Positions 36,501 to 44,400 are shown, counted from the stretch's first letter. The stretch is DNA of 64,000 nucleotides from Collimonas sp. OK412 (GCF_900112135.1 NZ_FOLC01000001.1:493356-557355), one strand, 5' to 3'. A program made the numbers and translations. The notes: generated from the letters alone by a model not told the origin.

Positions 36501-38222
36501 AACGCGGCCTATCACCGCCTGCCTGCGGCCTATCGTTTGCGGATGGACAAGGTGTTTTACGGCGACGCTGCGCAAACACAGCCGACTTTAGCGGCCTCGG
36601 TTCTGGATACCTCGGCGCAATACGACGATTTCATGGACCTGATCGGCATGGGTCAGAAGTGGCGGCGCGCCATGGACAAGGGTTCAGGTGACGGAGCTGA
36701 CCAGGTGCAGCAACGCTACATGGCCATGAAAGTGCTGTTGAATGAGGGATTCGAGCGATACATGGCTGAACTGAAAGCGACCATCAACAGCCAGTTTGAT
36801 TTGCAAAAGGCGTTCAATGCCTTGCCGCCCGCCGATCAGCGCAATCTGCAACGGCGGCTGGCGTGGCAGCTAGGCGCCGCGGAAACTGAAGAGGTGGTAA
36901 CGGAAAACCCGTTCTTGCTGGGGCAACTCAGCGATACCGGCATCGTCAATGTCGGCAATACCTGTTACCTCGCGGCAGCGTTGAACACGATGGCGTTTAC
37001 GCCGCAGGCGGCATTGTTCCAGCCGCGCCCGGACGATCCGAAGGCCGGCCTGCGCGCGGACATCCTGGTCATCCTGAACAAGATCCGGAACGGGCAAAAG
37101 GTGGAGTACGTGGAAATCGCAGCGCTGCTGAGCGCACTGGATCATGCGCGGCTGCTGGAAGGACCCAATGCATTTGCGATGGAAACCCCGCTCAACGCGC
37201 AGCGCGATCCGGCGGAAGTCATGGAATACGTGCTGGACTATTTCGGTATTGGAGAAGATCCGCGATACCTGCTGGGACAGACTGTTAACAAACGAATCAA
37301 CCTGGAAAATGCACCTGTATTCGGTGAGATTGATCCAGGCGGATATTCGGAGGTCGACGCCGCCGGTTCTTATGCGCCGAAAGCATCTTCCGACTGGATG
37401 ATCAAATTGCCGCTGGGGCAGGCCGCCAACCTGATTCAGCTATTGAACAATTACCTTGCCATGGAAAATATCCAGCAATTGACCGGGGTGCTTGATCACC
37501 AGGTACGCAGGGGACCCGGTATCAGCCAGACCTTCCTGGGGCCGGAGACACCGAACGCAATTTCGTTCCAGCTGGTCCGCTGGGAGTTCCGGCAAGGACA
37601 GGTGAGGAAAGACCGCACAGCAATCGACATGCCGACCGGCTTCACGTTTAACGGCGCCGAGTATCGGCTGAAGGCCGTCATATACCATCAGGGAAATTAT
37701 GCGGACGGCGGTCATTACACCACCAGCACATTACACGACGAGCAAGGCTGGCAATATCGCAACGACAGCCGGGTATCTGCGGATCCTAAGTTTGAGGAAA
37801 GAAAAAACTTCGGATATATCTATACCTACGCCAAGACAGAGGAATTGCCGGAGCAGCAACAACAGGGCGGGCTGCCGGCCGGCATGGATAATTTCCATGA
37901 TTTAGACGATTTAGATGGTTCTGGCGGTCTCGACGAGGGAGCTCAGCTAGACCAGCCCGATGCCCCGCAGCTTGGCAGGAAGCGTTCGTTTGAGATGGCT
38001 TTGGACAAGCCTCGGCAGCCGTCGGATGCATCGCAAGCTACGAGCAGCGGGCAGCCGTCGGAACAGGCGCAAAAGAAACCGAAATTCGCCGAGCTGGACG
38101 ACCCAGCCGATCATCAGTTCGAGCCTTCGGAACCTATGCAGGAGCAGCAGCCCGCAGATAATGTCCAGCAACAGCTTGATGATGAATCCCCGATAATCAT
38201 GGCGGACCATGACGGATTCTGA
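33543..38222 (+). CDS. eCIS cargo: DUF4157 head plus ubiquitin-specific protease domain
   Basis: A 1559-residue toxin-like protein. Residues 60-170 form the DUF4157 domain with H124-E-A-W-H128. Residues 1130-1430 carry the boxes of USP/C19 deubiquitinases: Cys box GNTCYLAAALN (C1141), a QRDPAEVMEYVLDYF box (Q1220), NAISFQLVRWEF, His box YADGGHYTTS (H1391), WQYRNDSRV (N1407/D1408) and FGYIYTYAK. The middle is mostly unassigned, though DSGMQAI (S800) and VVESLSKHQQLGADKFTMGR (K952) recall PLP fold-type-I enzymes. The tail is acidic with short basic clusters (LGRKRS, QKKPKF). It probably removes ubiquitin in a eukaryotic target cell. It sits immediately after the ATPase. Confidence 0.88.
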   Translation: MQKLSAQTAPQAPQADTQENLQPHYEPPTEGGELSEMGDFHYAGSPFRRRDRSMARLPPAPLTPPNKTGLPDKLKNGIEALSGISLDRVKVHYNSPRPAQLQALAYAQGSEIHLAPGQERHLPHEAWHVVQQASGRVRPTLQLKSGVALNDDGGLEHEADLMGQAAVRYRGNSLAGGAHEHGGNWNMPAVVQRLPEDAFTYVEALTAEEMEESEVARNVAVLKRTLANARNINRTFPLITQNTETFKAIKAALYRKIATLAISLGRGQGAEFIKRWNAGQGNRLALEYYAATGVFGKKYVPVESKPFFAGDAATLDYLKNWLKKKSKDKSMNPDIKLARMIPLILSEPALPEDVIVALKLFFGHTANFVPQDNLGRDFRSVEHGDYYRSSLDPVREGNTALLREHAEERYKARGETLPDQQTFQVINQPLHAAVKELGSMYANIDGMEFIADETDSDLSYARYSSSIGSHTGALGLVQNVYKTLQTGTRFSGVAGDENWDRQLAAGRFTPLIPEDMLALDGEQNYHDLLLADRSRLVAEVAAEIRRKYDDKKTGLRVVPIQSGEHASLILEVIYPPGTEETAKLTEMEWRELFIATFNQVAAGSGLQTRVTHRGSFGFLYPSASSVGGPVRIWPGLTPPEVFKNLVFSTLDRLESPKGAFQTPDQSVVPQPSADSVALHVEALKTAVRYAQDAMRDTISVKGPEALVNWIEVRLQRNLAKAFELLAGSKDGKPQQQENAFLKSSSTIESLMEYSYLLEALRADALPAHDPYPEYLRKKLAVSSDKDDPGYRDTHTFYLDSGMQAIASAHLLARKWAAKKHGADVQGELDTIDLYSYFEYGMIDKVNLLLLARNRSSQGYLDKGSFDKMLDEIFKDGEPAVIAADLNPVLTTLAAKTDQLPYGPVFEHFAKTGDEKSSVIPIVDVTNASLDKAAELDLGHGYQHFIVVESLSKHQQLGADKFTMGRLTAIGSEEFVQLAKTLLQPIENAAYHRLPAAYRLRMDKVFYGDAAQTQPTLAASVLDTSAQYDDFMDLIGMGQKWRRAMDKGSGDGADQVQQRYMAMKVLLNEGFERYMAELKATINSQFDLQKAFNALPPADQRNLQRRLAWQLGAAETEEVVTENPFLLGQLSDTGIVNVGNTCYLAAALNTMAFTPQAALFQPRPDDPKAGLRADILVILNKIRNGQKVEYVEIAALLSALDHARLLEGPNAFAMETPLNAQRDPAEVMEYVLDYFGIGEDPRYLLGQTVNKRINLENAPVFGEIDPGGYSEVDAAGSYAPKASSDWMIKLPLGQAANLIQLLNNYLAMENIQQLTGVLDHQVRRGPGISQTFLGPETPNAISFQLVRWEFRQGQVRKDRTAIDMPTGFTFNGAEYRLKAVIYHQGNYADGGHYTTSTLHDEQGWQYRNDSRVSADPKFEERKNFGYIYTYAKTEELPEQQQQGGLPAGMDNFHDLDDLDGSGGLDEGAQLDQPDAPQLGRKRSFEMALDKPRQPSDASQATSSGQPSEQAQKKPKFAELDDPADHQFEPSEPMQEQQPADNVQQQLDDESPIIMADHDGF

Positions 38223-38316
38223 CGGGATGGCGAATTCTTTCCGTTTTTTAATCCATGACTTCCCGGCGTCGGCCGGAACATTCGGCTGGACGGACCAGGC
38301 TAAAGGATAGGCGAAC

Positions 38317-40893
38317 GTGCAAAAAATGATGCCGCAATCGTCGCCGCAACCAGCGCCGGCCAATGTTCGCGAGGGCTTGCCGGAGCGAACCGGCCGCATG
38401 GCATATGGCGTCAACCATCTCCTCCCGATGGGTGCATACCATTACGCCGGCAACCCGTTGCAGCGGGGCGAAGCCGCCGCTGTCAGCCGAAGCGGCTTAC
38501 CGGATGATTTGAAGGCAGGAATCGAAGGTTTGTCGGGGTTAGCCCTTGATCAGGTCAAGGTGCACTACAACTCGGCCAGGCCGGCGCAGCTGCAGGCGCA
38601 TGCCTATGCGCAAGGCAGCGACATCCACCTGGCGCCGGGACAGGAGAGGCGACTGCCGCACGAGGCCTGGCATCTCGTACAGCAGGCGCAGGGCCGGGTG
38701 GCGGCCAGCATGCAGGACAAGGGAGTCGCGCTCAACGACGACTGCCGGCTGGAACGGGAAGCCGATGTCATGGGCGCACGGGCCATGCGCTTGGCGGCGC
38801 CGGCGCAGCGGCAGCAGCATGCCGCGCCTGCGGCTGCTGCGGACGCCACGCCGGTGACCCAGTTGTACCGGATAGAGCGCGAACCCGTCACGCAGCAGGT
38901 CTATTCCGTCTCAAACGACAATTCGATGGTGACCGGCATGACCACGCCGAACCACGAATTCTATGTGGAAAGAGCGCCTCAGATCGGCGCCATGAACAAT
39001 GCCATCTCCGCTTCGCCGCTGCAGTTCTATTCCGCCGGCAAGGCCAGTTTGTTCGAGCGCGACTATTACCGGGTCGGCCTGAGTTTCGACACCGGCAGGG
39101 TGCGCGGCGGTGCGCCGGACGATCGGCGTGCGCCGCGCCAGGACAACCTGCAGGCGCTGTACCGGGACCAGGTGCTGCCCGAGATACGCGCGTTTCGCCA
39201 AGGACGCCGCGCCGGAAAAACCGCCGAGATAGACGCCGCCGCGGTGGCGTCCGAAGGACAGGTCAATCCGGCTTTCATCAATCCTGCGCTGGCGTTCTCG
39301 GTGCGCAGGCTTGAGCTGTTCAAGAAACTCATCCTCAGCCAGCTGTCACAGGCTTCTTACCGCGACGATGAAACCGGGGCGATAGACGATGCCGGCCGCA
39401 TCGTCGCTACGCTGGAGAGCGTGCTGTATTCCACCGACATCACCAGGGGCGCCGTCACGGCACGGCTGGAACAACTGGCTCCTTATTTCAGGGAAGAAGA
39501 AAATCCGGCGCGCTTCGCCCGCACGCCGATCCTGCGCACCACCTTGCTTGAATTGCATGGGGGCGTCGCGGCGCTGGCGGCCGCATTGCCGGTGGACCTG
39601 CCGGTAGACCTGATGTCGTTCCACAACGCCAGCTTCCAGGCCCGCCAGGTCGAGGCCGTCGACGGTCCGGACAACGTGCTCCTGTATCGCGCCTGCGACG
39701 TCACTGCCTCCACCTTGCTGGGCAACAAGATCACGGAGCAGAATGCGCAGCGGCTCAAGACTTATGTCGCAGGTACCGGCGGTGCTTTCCATTACGCCAC
39801 CAAGATCCTGCAATCAGGCGGCGACTGGGTCACCCTAGAGGGCTTCGCGGCCAGCGACAGGGAACGTAACATCATCGGCATCGATGACGACGCGGCAAAA
39901 AATGTCGACGATACCTGGCAGTACATCATGTACGGCGCGCTGGCCGGCGACGGCGATCCGCTGCTGTCGGACGAAGACCGTTATTTTGCGCTGTACACAA
40001 AACTGCGCTATTACCTGAAAGGCATCGCCGCGCCAGGTGTTTTCGGGTCGGAACAGCGCGATAAACTGATGCCCAAGCCGGTTGGCGCCTGGCGGTTGCA
40101 GCCGCTGTTTCCGGTCGCCAAGGGCATTGGCGGCTATTTATCGCGGTTGGTGACATATACGCCACAGCAAAAGGCGGAGGCGCTGCTGAAGCAGTTGCAG
40201 GAAGTCGGTTTGCTGGACAAGCAGGGATGCGTAGCCAACCGCGGGACGTTGACGCTGCAACTGGTGCGCAAGCTGTTGCCGAACCTGCCGGAAGGCACCA
40301 CGGTGAAGATTTTCCGCATCCTGCGAGATTCGCTCCAGTCGCAGCATATCCAGATCGGCTTGGGCAGCGATCTTTCCAATGCCATAGCCTGGCGCGCCTA
40401 CCTTCGCGCAGGCGGCGACGAGCAGGTGGCGCTGCTGACGCAGCAAGCTGACGCCATCACGGAGCAGCGCATTGATCCCCGGGCGCAGTCGGCAGCCACA
40501 TGGGACGACCTGGCGCAGACCGTCGCCGGCCTGCCGCCAAGATCGGTGATTGAACCGGAGCCACCGGTCTTGGGGCTGCATGCCAAAACATCGTTGACCG
40601 CTAGCGAGCCGCTCAAGGCGAGCAAACCGGTAAAGGATCAAAGCGCGCCAAAAGGCAAGCAGCCACCCGCACGCCATGAACTGGTTGCGTTAGGGTTGCG
40701 CGAACTGGATCGTCTTCGCGACCTGTGGCGCAGCCGGCAACCGCAGCCGGCCTTGGGCAGCCCGCCGAATTACCTTGACTGGCGCGCCGCGATACAGTCG
40801 ATTCCGCTGGCGCCCGAAGACATGCCGATCGGCGCCATCCAGGAAGACCTGATGCAATGGCTGTCGCATGCCCGGGAGAAATGGGGAGTATAA
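38317..40893 (+). CDS. eCIS cargo: second DUF4157 protein with unassigned effector domain
   Basis: An 858-residue protein with a GTG start (AAAGGA nine bases upstream). The MQK beginning matches that of the previous cargo and supports this start. The DUF4157 block is near-identical in pattern to its neighbour (AYAQGSDIHLAPGQERRLPHEAWH; H115-E-x-x-H119). A later region has YRACDVTAS (C460), GGAFHYATKIL (H492) and DWVTLEGFA, followed by WQYIMYGA. That spacing is seen in other DUF4157 proteins and suggests a Cys-His enzyme such as a protease or deamidase. The C-terminus is Lys/Pro-rich then helical. It is the last gene of the cluster. Confidence 0.8.
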   Translation: MQKMMPQSSPQPAPANVREGLPERTGRMAYGVNHLLPMGAYHYAGNPLQRGEAAAVSRSGLPDDLKAGIEGLSGLALDQVKVHYNSARPAQLQAHAYAQGSDIHLAPGQERRLPHEAWHLVQQAQGRVAASMQDKGVALNDDCRLEREADVMGARAMRLAAPAQRQQHAAPAAAADATPVTQLYRIEREPVTQQVYSVSNDNSMVTGMTTPNHEFYVERAPQIGAMNNAISASPLQFYSAGKASLFERDYYRVGLSFDTGRVRGGAPDDRRAPRQDNLQALYRDQVLPEIRAFRQGRRAGKTAEIDAAAVASEGQVNPAFINPALAFSVRRLELFKKLILSQLSQASYRDDETGAIDDAGRIVATLESVLYSTDITRGAVTARLEQLAPYFREEENPARFARTPILRTTLLELHGGVAALAAALPVDLPVDLMSFHNASFQARQVEAVDGPDNVLLYRACDVTASTLLGNKITEQNAQRLKTYVAGTGGAFHYATKILQSGGDWVTLEGFAASDRERNIIGIDDDAAKNVDDTWQYIMYGALAGDGDPLLSDEDRYFALYTKLRYYLKGIAAPGVFGSEQRDKLMPKPVGAWRLQPLFPVAKGIGGYLSRLVTYTPQQKAEALLKQLQEVGLLDKQGCVANRGTLTLQLVRKLLPNLPEGTTVKIFRILRDSLQSQHIQIGLGSDLSNAIAWRAYLRAGGDEQVALLTQQADAITEQRIDPRAQSAATWDDLAQTVAGLPPRSVIEPEPPVLGLHAKTSLTASEPLKASKPVKDQSAPKGKQPPARHELVALGLRELDRLRDLWRSRQPQPALGSPPNYLDWRAAIQSIPLAPEDMPIGAIQEDLMQWLSHAREKWGV

Positions 40894-40908
40894 GCAGCGG
40901 CGAAAGGT

Positions 40909-41805
40909 TCAGGCCGGCACGTCGCCTTCGACCGTAGTGCGGTACAGCGTGCGGCGCAGATGCTGCGGCGTGATCGGTGCATAGTGCACGGTGCTGCGGT
41001 TGTCCCAGAACACCATGTCGTGCGCGCGCCATTGGTGGCGGTAGATGTTTTCGGCACGTATGGCGTGCTCATGCAGGTAGCGCAGCAGGGCGTCGCTCTC
41101 GTCCTTGGACAGGCCGACGATGTGCGAGGTGAATCCTTCGCTGACGAACAGCGCCTTGCGGCCGCTTTCGGGATGCACGCGGATCACCGGATGTTCCACT
41201 TCTGGCACTTCGTCGATCTGCTTTTGGGTCAGGTCGGCGCGCCAGGGAGACAGTTTCTGCAAGCGCCGGTAGCGGTACACATAAGAATGTACGGCGCGCC
41301 GTCCTTCCAGCGTGCGCTTGACGTCGTCCGGCAAGGTTTCGTAGGCCAGGAACATGTTGGCGAAGGAGGTGTCGCCTTGTTCCGCCGGCAGTTCCTGCGC
41401 ATGCAGCAGCGAGCCCAGGCTCGGCTTGGGCATGTAGGACAGGTCGGAATGCCAGTCGGCGCCGGCGTCCACCAGGCCGATCGGCTGGCCGTCCTGGACC
41501 ACGTTGGAGACGATCAGGATTTCCGGGTAGCCCTGCAGGTGGAAGCGGTTCAGCACGTGGACTTGCAGCGGGCCGAAGCGGCGGCTGAACGCCACGTGCT
41601 GCTGCGGCGTGATGCGCTGCTCGCGGAACACCAGCAAGCCATGCTTGACCAGCGCCGCGCGGATGCGGGCCAGGTCCTGGTCGGATACCGGCAGCTGCAG
41701 GTCGAGGCCGGTGATTTCCGCGCCCAGCGGTCCCTCGATCGGACGGATTTCAAACAGCTGGGCGGCGGTAGCGGTGAATGGCGGCAAAGTGCTGGCGATA
41801 GTCAT
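40909..41805 (-). CDS. TauD/TfdA-family 2-oxoglutarate dioxygenase
   Basis: About 298 residues from the ATG at 41805; an in-frame ATG at 41850 would add 15 residues. The Fe(II) triad is present as DWHSDLSY (H-x-D) and STVHYAP (distal His), with RRTLYRTTVEGD supplying the 2-oxoglutarate arginine. The family oxidises taurine, alkyl sulfates, aryloxyalkanoates and other small acids; the sequence alone does not fix the substrate. It is convergent with the eCIS cluster, ending 16 bases from it, and is unlikely to belong to it. Confidence 0.9.
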   Translation of the reverse strand: MTIASTLPPFTATAAQLFEIRPIEGPLGAEITGLDLQLPVSDQDLARIRAALVKHGLLVFREQRITPQQHVAFSRRFGPLQVHVLNRFHLQGYPEILIVSNVVQDGQPIGLVDAGADWHSDLSYMPKPSLGSLLHAQELPAEQGDTSFANMFLAYETLPDDVKRTLEGRRAVHSYVYRYRRLQKLSPWRADLTQKQIDEVPEVEHPVIRVHPESGRKALFVSEGFTSHIVGLSKDESDALLRYLHEHAIRAENIYRHQWRAHDMVFWDNRSTVHYAPITPQHLRRTLYRTTVEGDVPA

Positions 41806-41961
41806 GATAAGGCTCGGAAAGCGGAACAGCCTTGCTTGCCGCGGCATCATCCGGCAGGCAAGGCGATCCTGAAAACAGCATTACACCCGCTTAAGCACAG
41901 GCGCCGCAAATAATCGCTTGTCATATCCTTATGCGGTTTGCGGCGCATCGCCGCCGCGGTC

Positions 41962-42735
41962 TCAGCGGTGCGCCGACACCAGGGCGAACATCGCGCCTTG
42001 CGGATCCAGGCCCTGCACGATCCAGCTGCCGCCCGGGACCTGGTGCGGGCCCATGAGGACCTTGCCGCCGCCGTGGCCGATGCGGGCAACGGCCGCGTCG
42101 ACCGATTCGACATTGACGTAATACAGCCAGCAGGTGGCCGGCATGTCCTCGGTCTTGGTCATCATGCCGCCGATCGCCGCGCCGCCGGTGGCGAACGTCT
42201 GGTAGATGCCAAGCGGGCCCATGTCGAGCGCTTCGTCCTTGGTCCAGCCGAACAGGTCGGCATAAAAGGTAAACGCTTTTTCGCCGTCGCCGGCATGCAG
42301 TTCATGCCAGCCGACATGGCCCGGCGTGCCGGCCGCTACCGGCGCCGGCTGTTCGTCGCTGTTGCCTTTGAACAGGATGAACGCCGCGCCGTACGGATCG
42401 GTCGCCACGGCAAAGCGGCCGATGCCGGGGATGTCGTCGGGCGGCCGCCGGATCGCGCCGCCGGCCGCCGCGACCCGGGCTGCATAGGCATCGACGTCGC
42501 TGACACCGATGTAGCCGTTCCAGCCAGGTTTCACGCCCATGGCGCGCGCATCTTCCGGGATCGGCATCAGGCCGCCGACCATGGTCGGCCCGGCTGACAA
42601 TATGATGTAGGAACGGTCGCCCATGCCGGCATCCTGCATGTTCCAGCCGACTACGCTTTGATAGAAAGACTCGGCGGCCTTGGCGTCGCTGGTCATCAGG
42701 TCGTACCACACGAATTTCGCTTGTTCGGTAGACAT
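41962..42735 (-). CDS. VOC-family protein with two glyoxalase-like domains
   Basis: A 257-residue protein with two vicinal-oxygen-chelate repeats: FVWYDLMTSDAKAAESFYQ in the first half and VGWHELHAGDGEKAFTFYADLFGW in the second. The bipartite form resembles hydroxylase/bleomycin-resistance-type VOC proteins of soil bacteria. AAAGGAG precedes the ATG. The substrate is unknown. Confidence 0.9.
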   Translation of the reverse strand: MSTEQAKFVWYDLMTSDAKAAESFYQSVVGWNMQDAGMGDRSYIILSAGPTMVGGLMPIPEDARAMGVKPGWNGYIGVSDVDAYAARVAAAGGAIRRPPDDIPGIGRFAVATDPYGAAFILFKGNSDEQPAPVAAGTPGHVGWHELHAGDGEKAFTFYADLFGWTKDEALDMGPLGIYQTFATGGAAIGGMMTKTEDMPATCWLYYVNVESVDAAVARIGHGGGKVLMGPHQVPGGSWIVQGLDPQGAMFALVSAHR

Positions 42736-42862
42736 TTGGCGTGACTCCTTTGCTTGATTTTGGGAAGGCCGCGGCTGTGGCGGGCGGCGCTTGGAAAGCC
42801 ATTATCCGCCGGATACCCGGGGAGAGGAAGGCTTGAGGTTTCGGCAACGCAGGCGAAGCGTA

Positions 42863-42891
42863 TTGGATATTCTTCCCCGGTGCGCTACAGT
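42863..42891 (+). promoter_or_regulatory. Candidate sigma-70 promoter for a leaderless gene
   Basis: TTGGAT (42863-42868), a 17-base spacer and TACAGT (42886-42891). The next gene's ATG at 42898 lies six bases past the -10 element, where transcription should begin, and lacks a Shine-Dalgarno sequence. This points to a leaderless message. Confidence 0.45.
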
Positions 42892-42897
42892 AGCTGC

Positions 42898-43527
42898 ATG
42901 ATACTACCGCCTTCCGATCTCGAAAAAATTGCCGCTCTTACCCTGGAGCATTACAACCAGCACGCCGACGATTTCCGCGACGGCACCCGCGACCACGACG
43001 TCAGCCAGAATATCGCGGCGCTGCTGCGCCATATCCAGGGTGAGCCGCCGTTCACCATCCTGGACGTCGGCTGCGGTCCTGGGCGCGACCTGCGCACATT
43101 CAGCAAGCTCGGCCATGTCGCCATCGGCGTCGAAGGCGCGGCGCGCTTCGTCGAGATGGCGCGCGCCGACAGCGGCTGCGAAGTCTGGCACCAGGATTTC
43201 CTCAAGCTCGATTTTCCCGACAGCCGTTTCGACGGCATCTTCGCCAACGCCGCATTGTTCCATATCCCCAGCCAGGAACTGCCGCGCGTGCTGCGCCAGT
43301 TCCATGCCACGCTGAAACCCGGCGGCGTGCTGTTCAGTTCCAATCCTCGCGGCGGCAACGAAGAGGGCTGGAACCGCGGACGCTACGGCGCCTATCACGA
43401 CCTCGCTGCGTGGCGCAGTTTCATGGCGGACGCCGGTTTTGCCGAACTCGAGCATTACTATCGCCCCGAAGGGTTGCCGCGCGACCAGCAGCCATGGCTG
43501 GCCAGCGTCTGGCGCAAACTGCCGTGA
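42898..43527 (+). CDS. Class I SAM-dependent methyltransferase
   Basis: A 209-residue protein with motif I LDVGCGPGRDLRTF, an acidic motif II region (IGVEGAARFVEMA), FDGIFANAALFHI and LKPGGVLFSSNPRGG. It is of the Methyltransf_11/25 kind; substrate not predictable. The chosen ATG has no ribosome-binding site, but a promoter-like element sits directly before it. It is divergent from the VOC gene. Confidence 0.88.
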   Translation: MILPPSDLEKIAALTLEHYNQHADDFRDGTRDHDVSQNIAALLRHIQGEPPFTILDVGCGPGRDLRTFSKLGHVAIGVEGAARFVEMARADSGCEVWHQDFLKLDFPDSRFDGIFANAALFHIPSQELPRVLRQFHATLKPGGVLFSSNPRGGNEEGWNRGRYGAYHDLAAWRSFMADAGFAELEHYYRPEGLPRDQQPWLASVWRKLP

Positions 43528-43537
43528 TTTTTCCAGG

Positions 43538-43651
43538 TCAATAGAAGATGAAGTCGTCGTTGCAGGCGGGCAGGGCTTGTGCTGTCAGCCAAACCAGGCG
43601 CCATAGAGCCAAGGCGGCTGCGAGAAGGACGAATCCGGCGATAACCAGCAT
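43538..43651 (-). CDS. 37-residue single-span membrane protein
   Basis: A short minus-strand gene: ATG at 43651 with AAAGGA about seven bases upstream, stop at 43538. Residues 2-24 form one hydrophobic helix (VIAGFVLLAAALALW), followed by a short polar end (ACNDDFIFY). No family is recognised. Upstream (43665-43680) lies an inverted repeat nearly identical to one before the neighbouring TetR gene. It is therefore probably part of that TetR regulon. It ends ten bases after the convergent methyltransferase stop. Confidence 0.6.
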   Translation of the reverse strand: MLVIAGFVLLAAALALWRLVWLTAQALPACNDDFIFY

Positions 43652-43664
43652 AATTTTTCCTTTA

Positions 43665-43680
43665 TCGCACACTCGTGCGA
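43665..43680. promoter_or_regulatory. Candidate TetR operator upstream of the 37-residue protein
   Basis: TCGCACACTCGTGCGA: perfect 6-bp arms around ACTC. It lies 14 bases before the small gene's ATG on the minus strand and matches the site at 44343-44358 in all arm positions but one. Confidence 0.6.
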
Positions 43681-43722
43681 AAATTGCGTGTTAAAAATCG
43701 ATGAACCATGCTGCCGAAGGCG

Positions 43723-44331
43723 TCATCCGTGGTAGTTGAAGCTGCGGTAGGTCGAGGTCAGGCGTTCGTAGGCGTTGCGCACCCGGTCGGGCGCCTTCGG
43801 ATCGCGCAGAAAACGCGCGTCGTGCATCAGGCCGACCATCAGGCTGTAGATCTCGAACGCCAGTTGCTCGGGATCGGTGTCAGGCCGCAGGTGGCCGGCG
43901 TCCAGCGCCTGGATGATGGCGCGCCGCAAGACACCGCGCCAGCGCAGCACGTTGCGCTGCAGCCGTTCGCGCATGGGCGTGTCGACATCGTCGTACTCGA
44001 AGGCGCCGGCGACATAGATGCAGCCGGTAACGTTGCAGGTGCGCGTGATCCAGTTCATCACCAGCGCATTGAGGCGCGGCAGGCCGCGCGCCTGCGCCAT
44101 CGCCGGCTCGAACACGTCGGCCGAAAAACGGCGGTCGAATTCGTCCAGCACCGCTTCATGCAGCGCTTCGCGCGAACCGACCCGGGAAAACACGCCGCTC
44201 TTGCTGATGCCAAGCCGTTTCGCTACCTCGCCCAGGGACAGGCTCTCCAAGCCCTTGGTGGCGACCATGTCCAGTGCCGTATTGACAATGGCTGCCAGGG
44301 TGAACTCGCTTTTTTCGGTATGGGTATCCAT
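43723..44331 (-). CDS. TetR/AcrR-family transcriptional regulator
   Basis: A 202-residue protein. The N-terminal helix-turn-helix reads LGEVAKRLGISKSGVFSRVGSREALHEAV. The C-terminal half (MNWITRTCNVTGCIYVAGAFEY onward) is like the TetR_C ligand domains of uncharacterised repressors. A 16-bp inverted repeat lies 12-27 bases upstream of its start, and a near copy precedes the adjacent small membrane gene, implying autoregulation and control of that gene. Confidence 0.92.
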   Translation of the reverse strand: MDTHTEKSEFTLAAIVNTALDMVATKGLESLSLGEVAKRLGISKSGVFSRVGSREALHEAVLDEFDRRFSADVFEPAMAQARGLPRLNALVMNWITRTCNVTGCIYVAGAFEYDDVDTPMRERLQRNVLRWRGVLRRAIIQALDAGHLRPDTDPEQLAFEIYSLMVGLMHDARFLRDPKAPDRVRNAYERLTSTYRSFNYHG

Positions 44332-44342
44332 GCGCTGCAGTT

Positions 44343-44358
44343 TAGCACTGTCGTGCGA
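44343..44358. promoter_or_regulatory. Candidate TetR operator upstream of tetR
   Basis: TAGCACTGTCGTGCGA: 6-bp arms with one mismatch around a 4-base centre, placed directly upstream of the TetR start. It is nearly the same sequence as 43665-43680. Confidence 0.6.
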
Positions 44359-44400
44359 AATGTCTATATTATTTTCTATGGCAGCACAGAATTCCTCAAA

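Noticed and set aside
6796..40893. Prophage
   Set aside because: No capsid, portal, terminase, integrase, lysis cassette or attachment repeats; the AAA+ ATPase, DUF4255 and DUF4157 proteins mark an eCIS.
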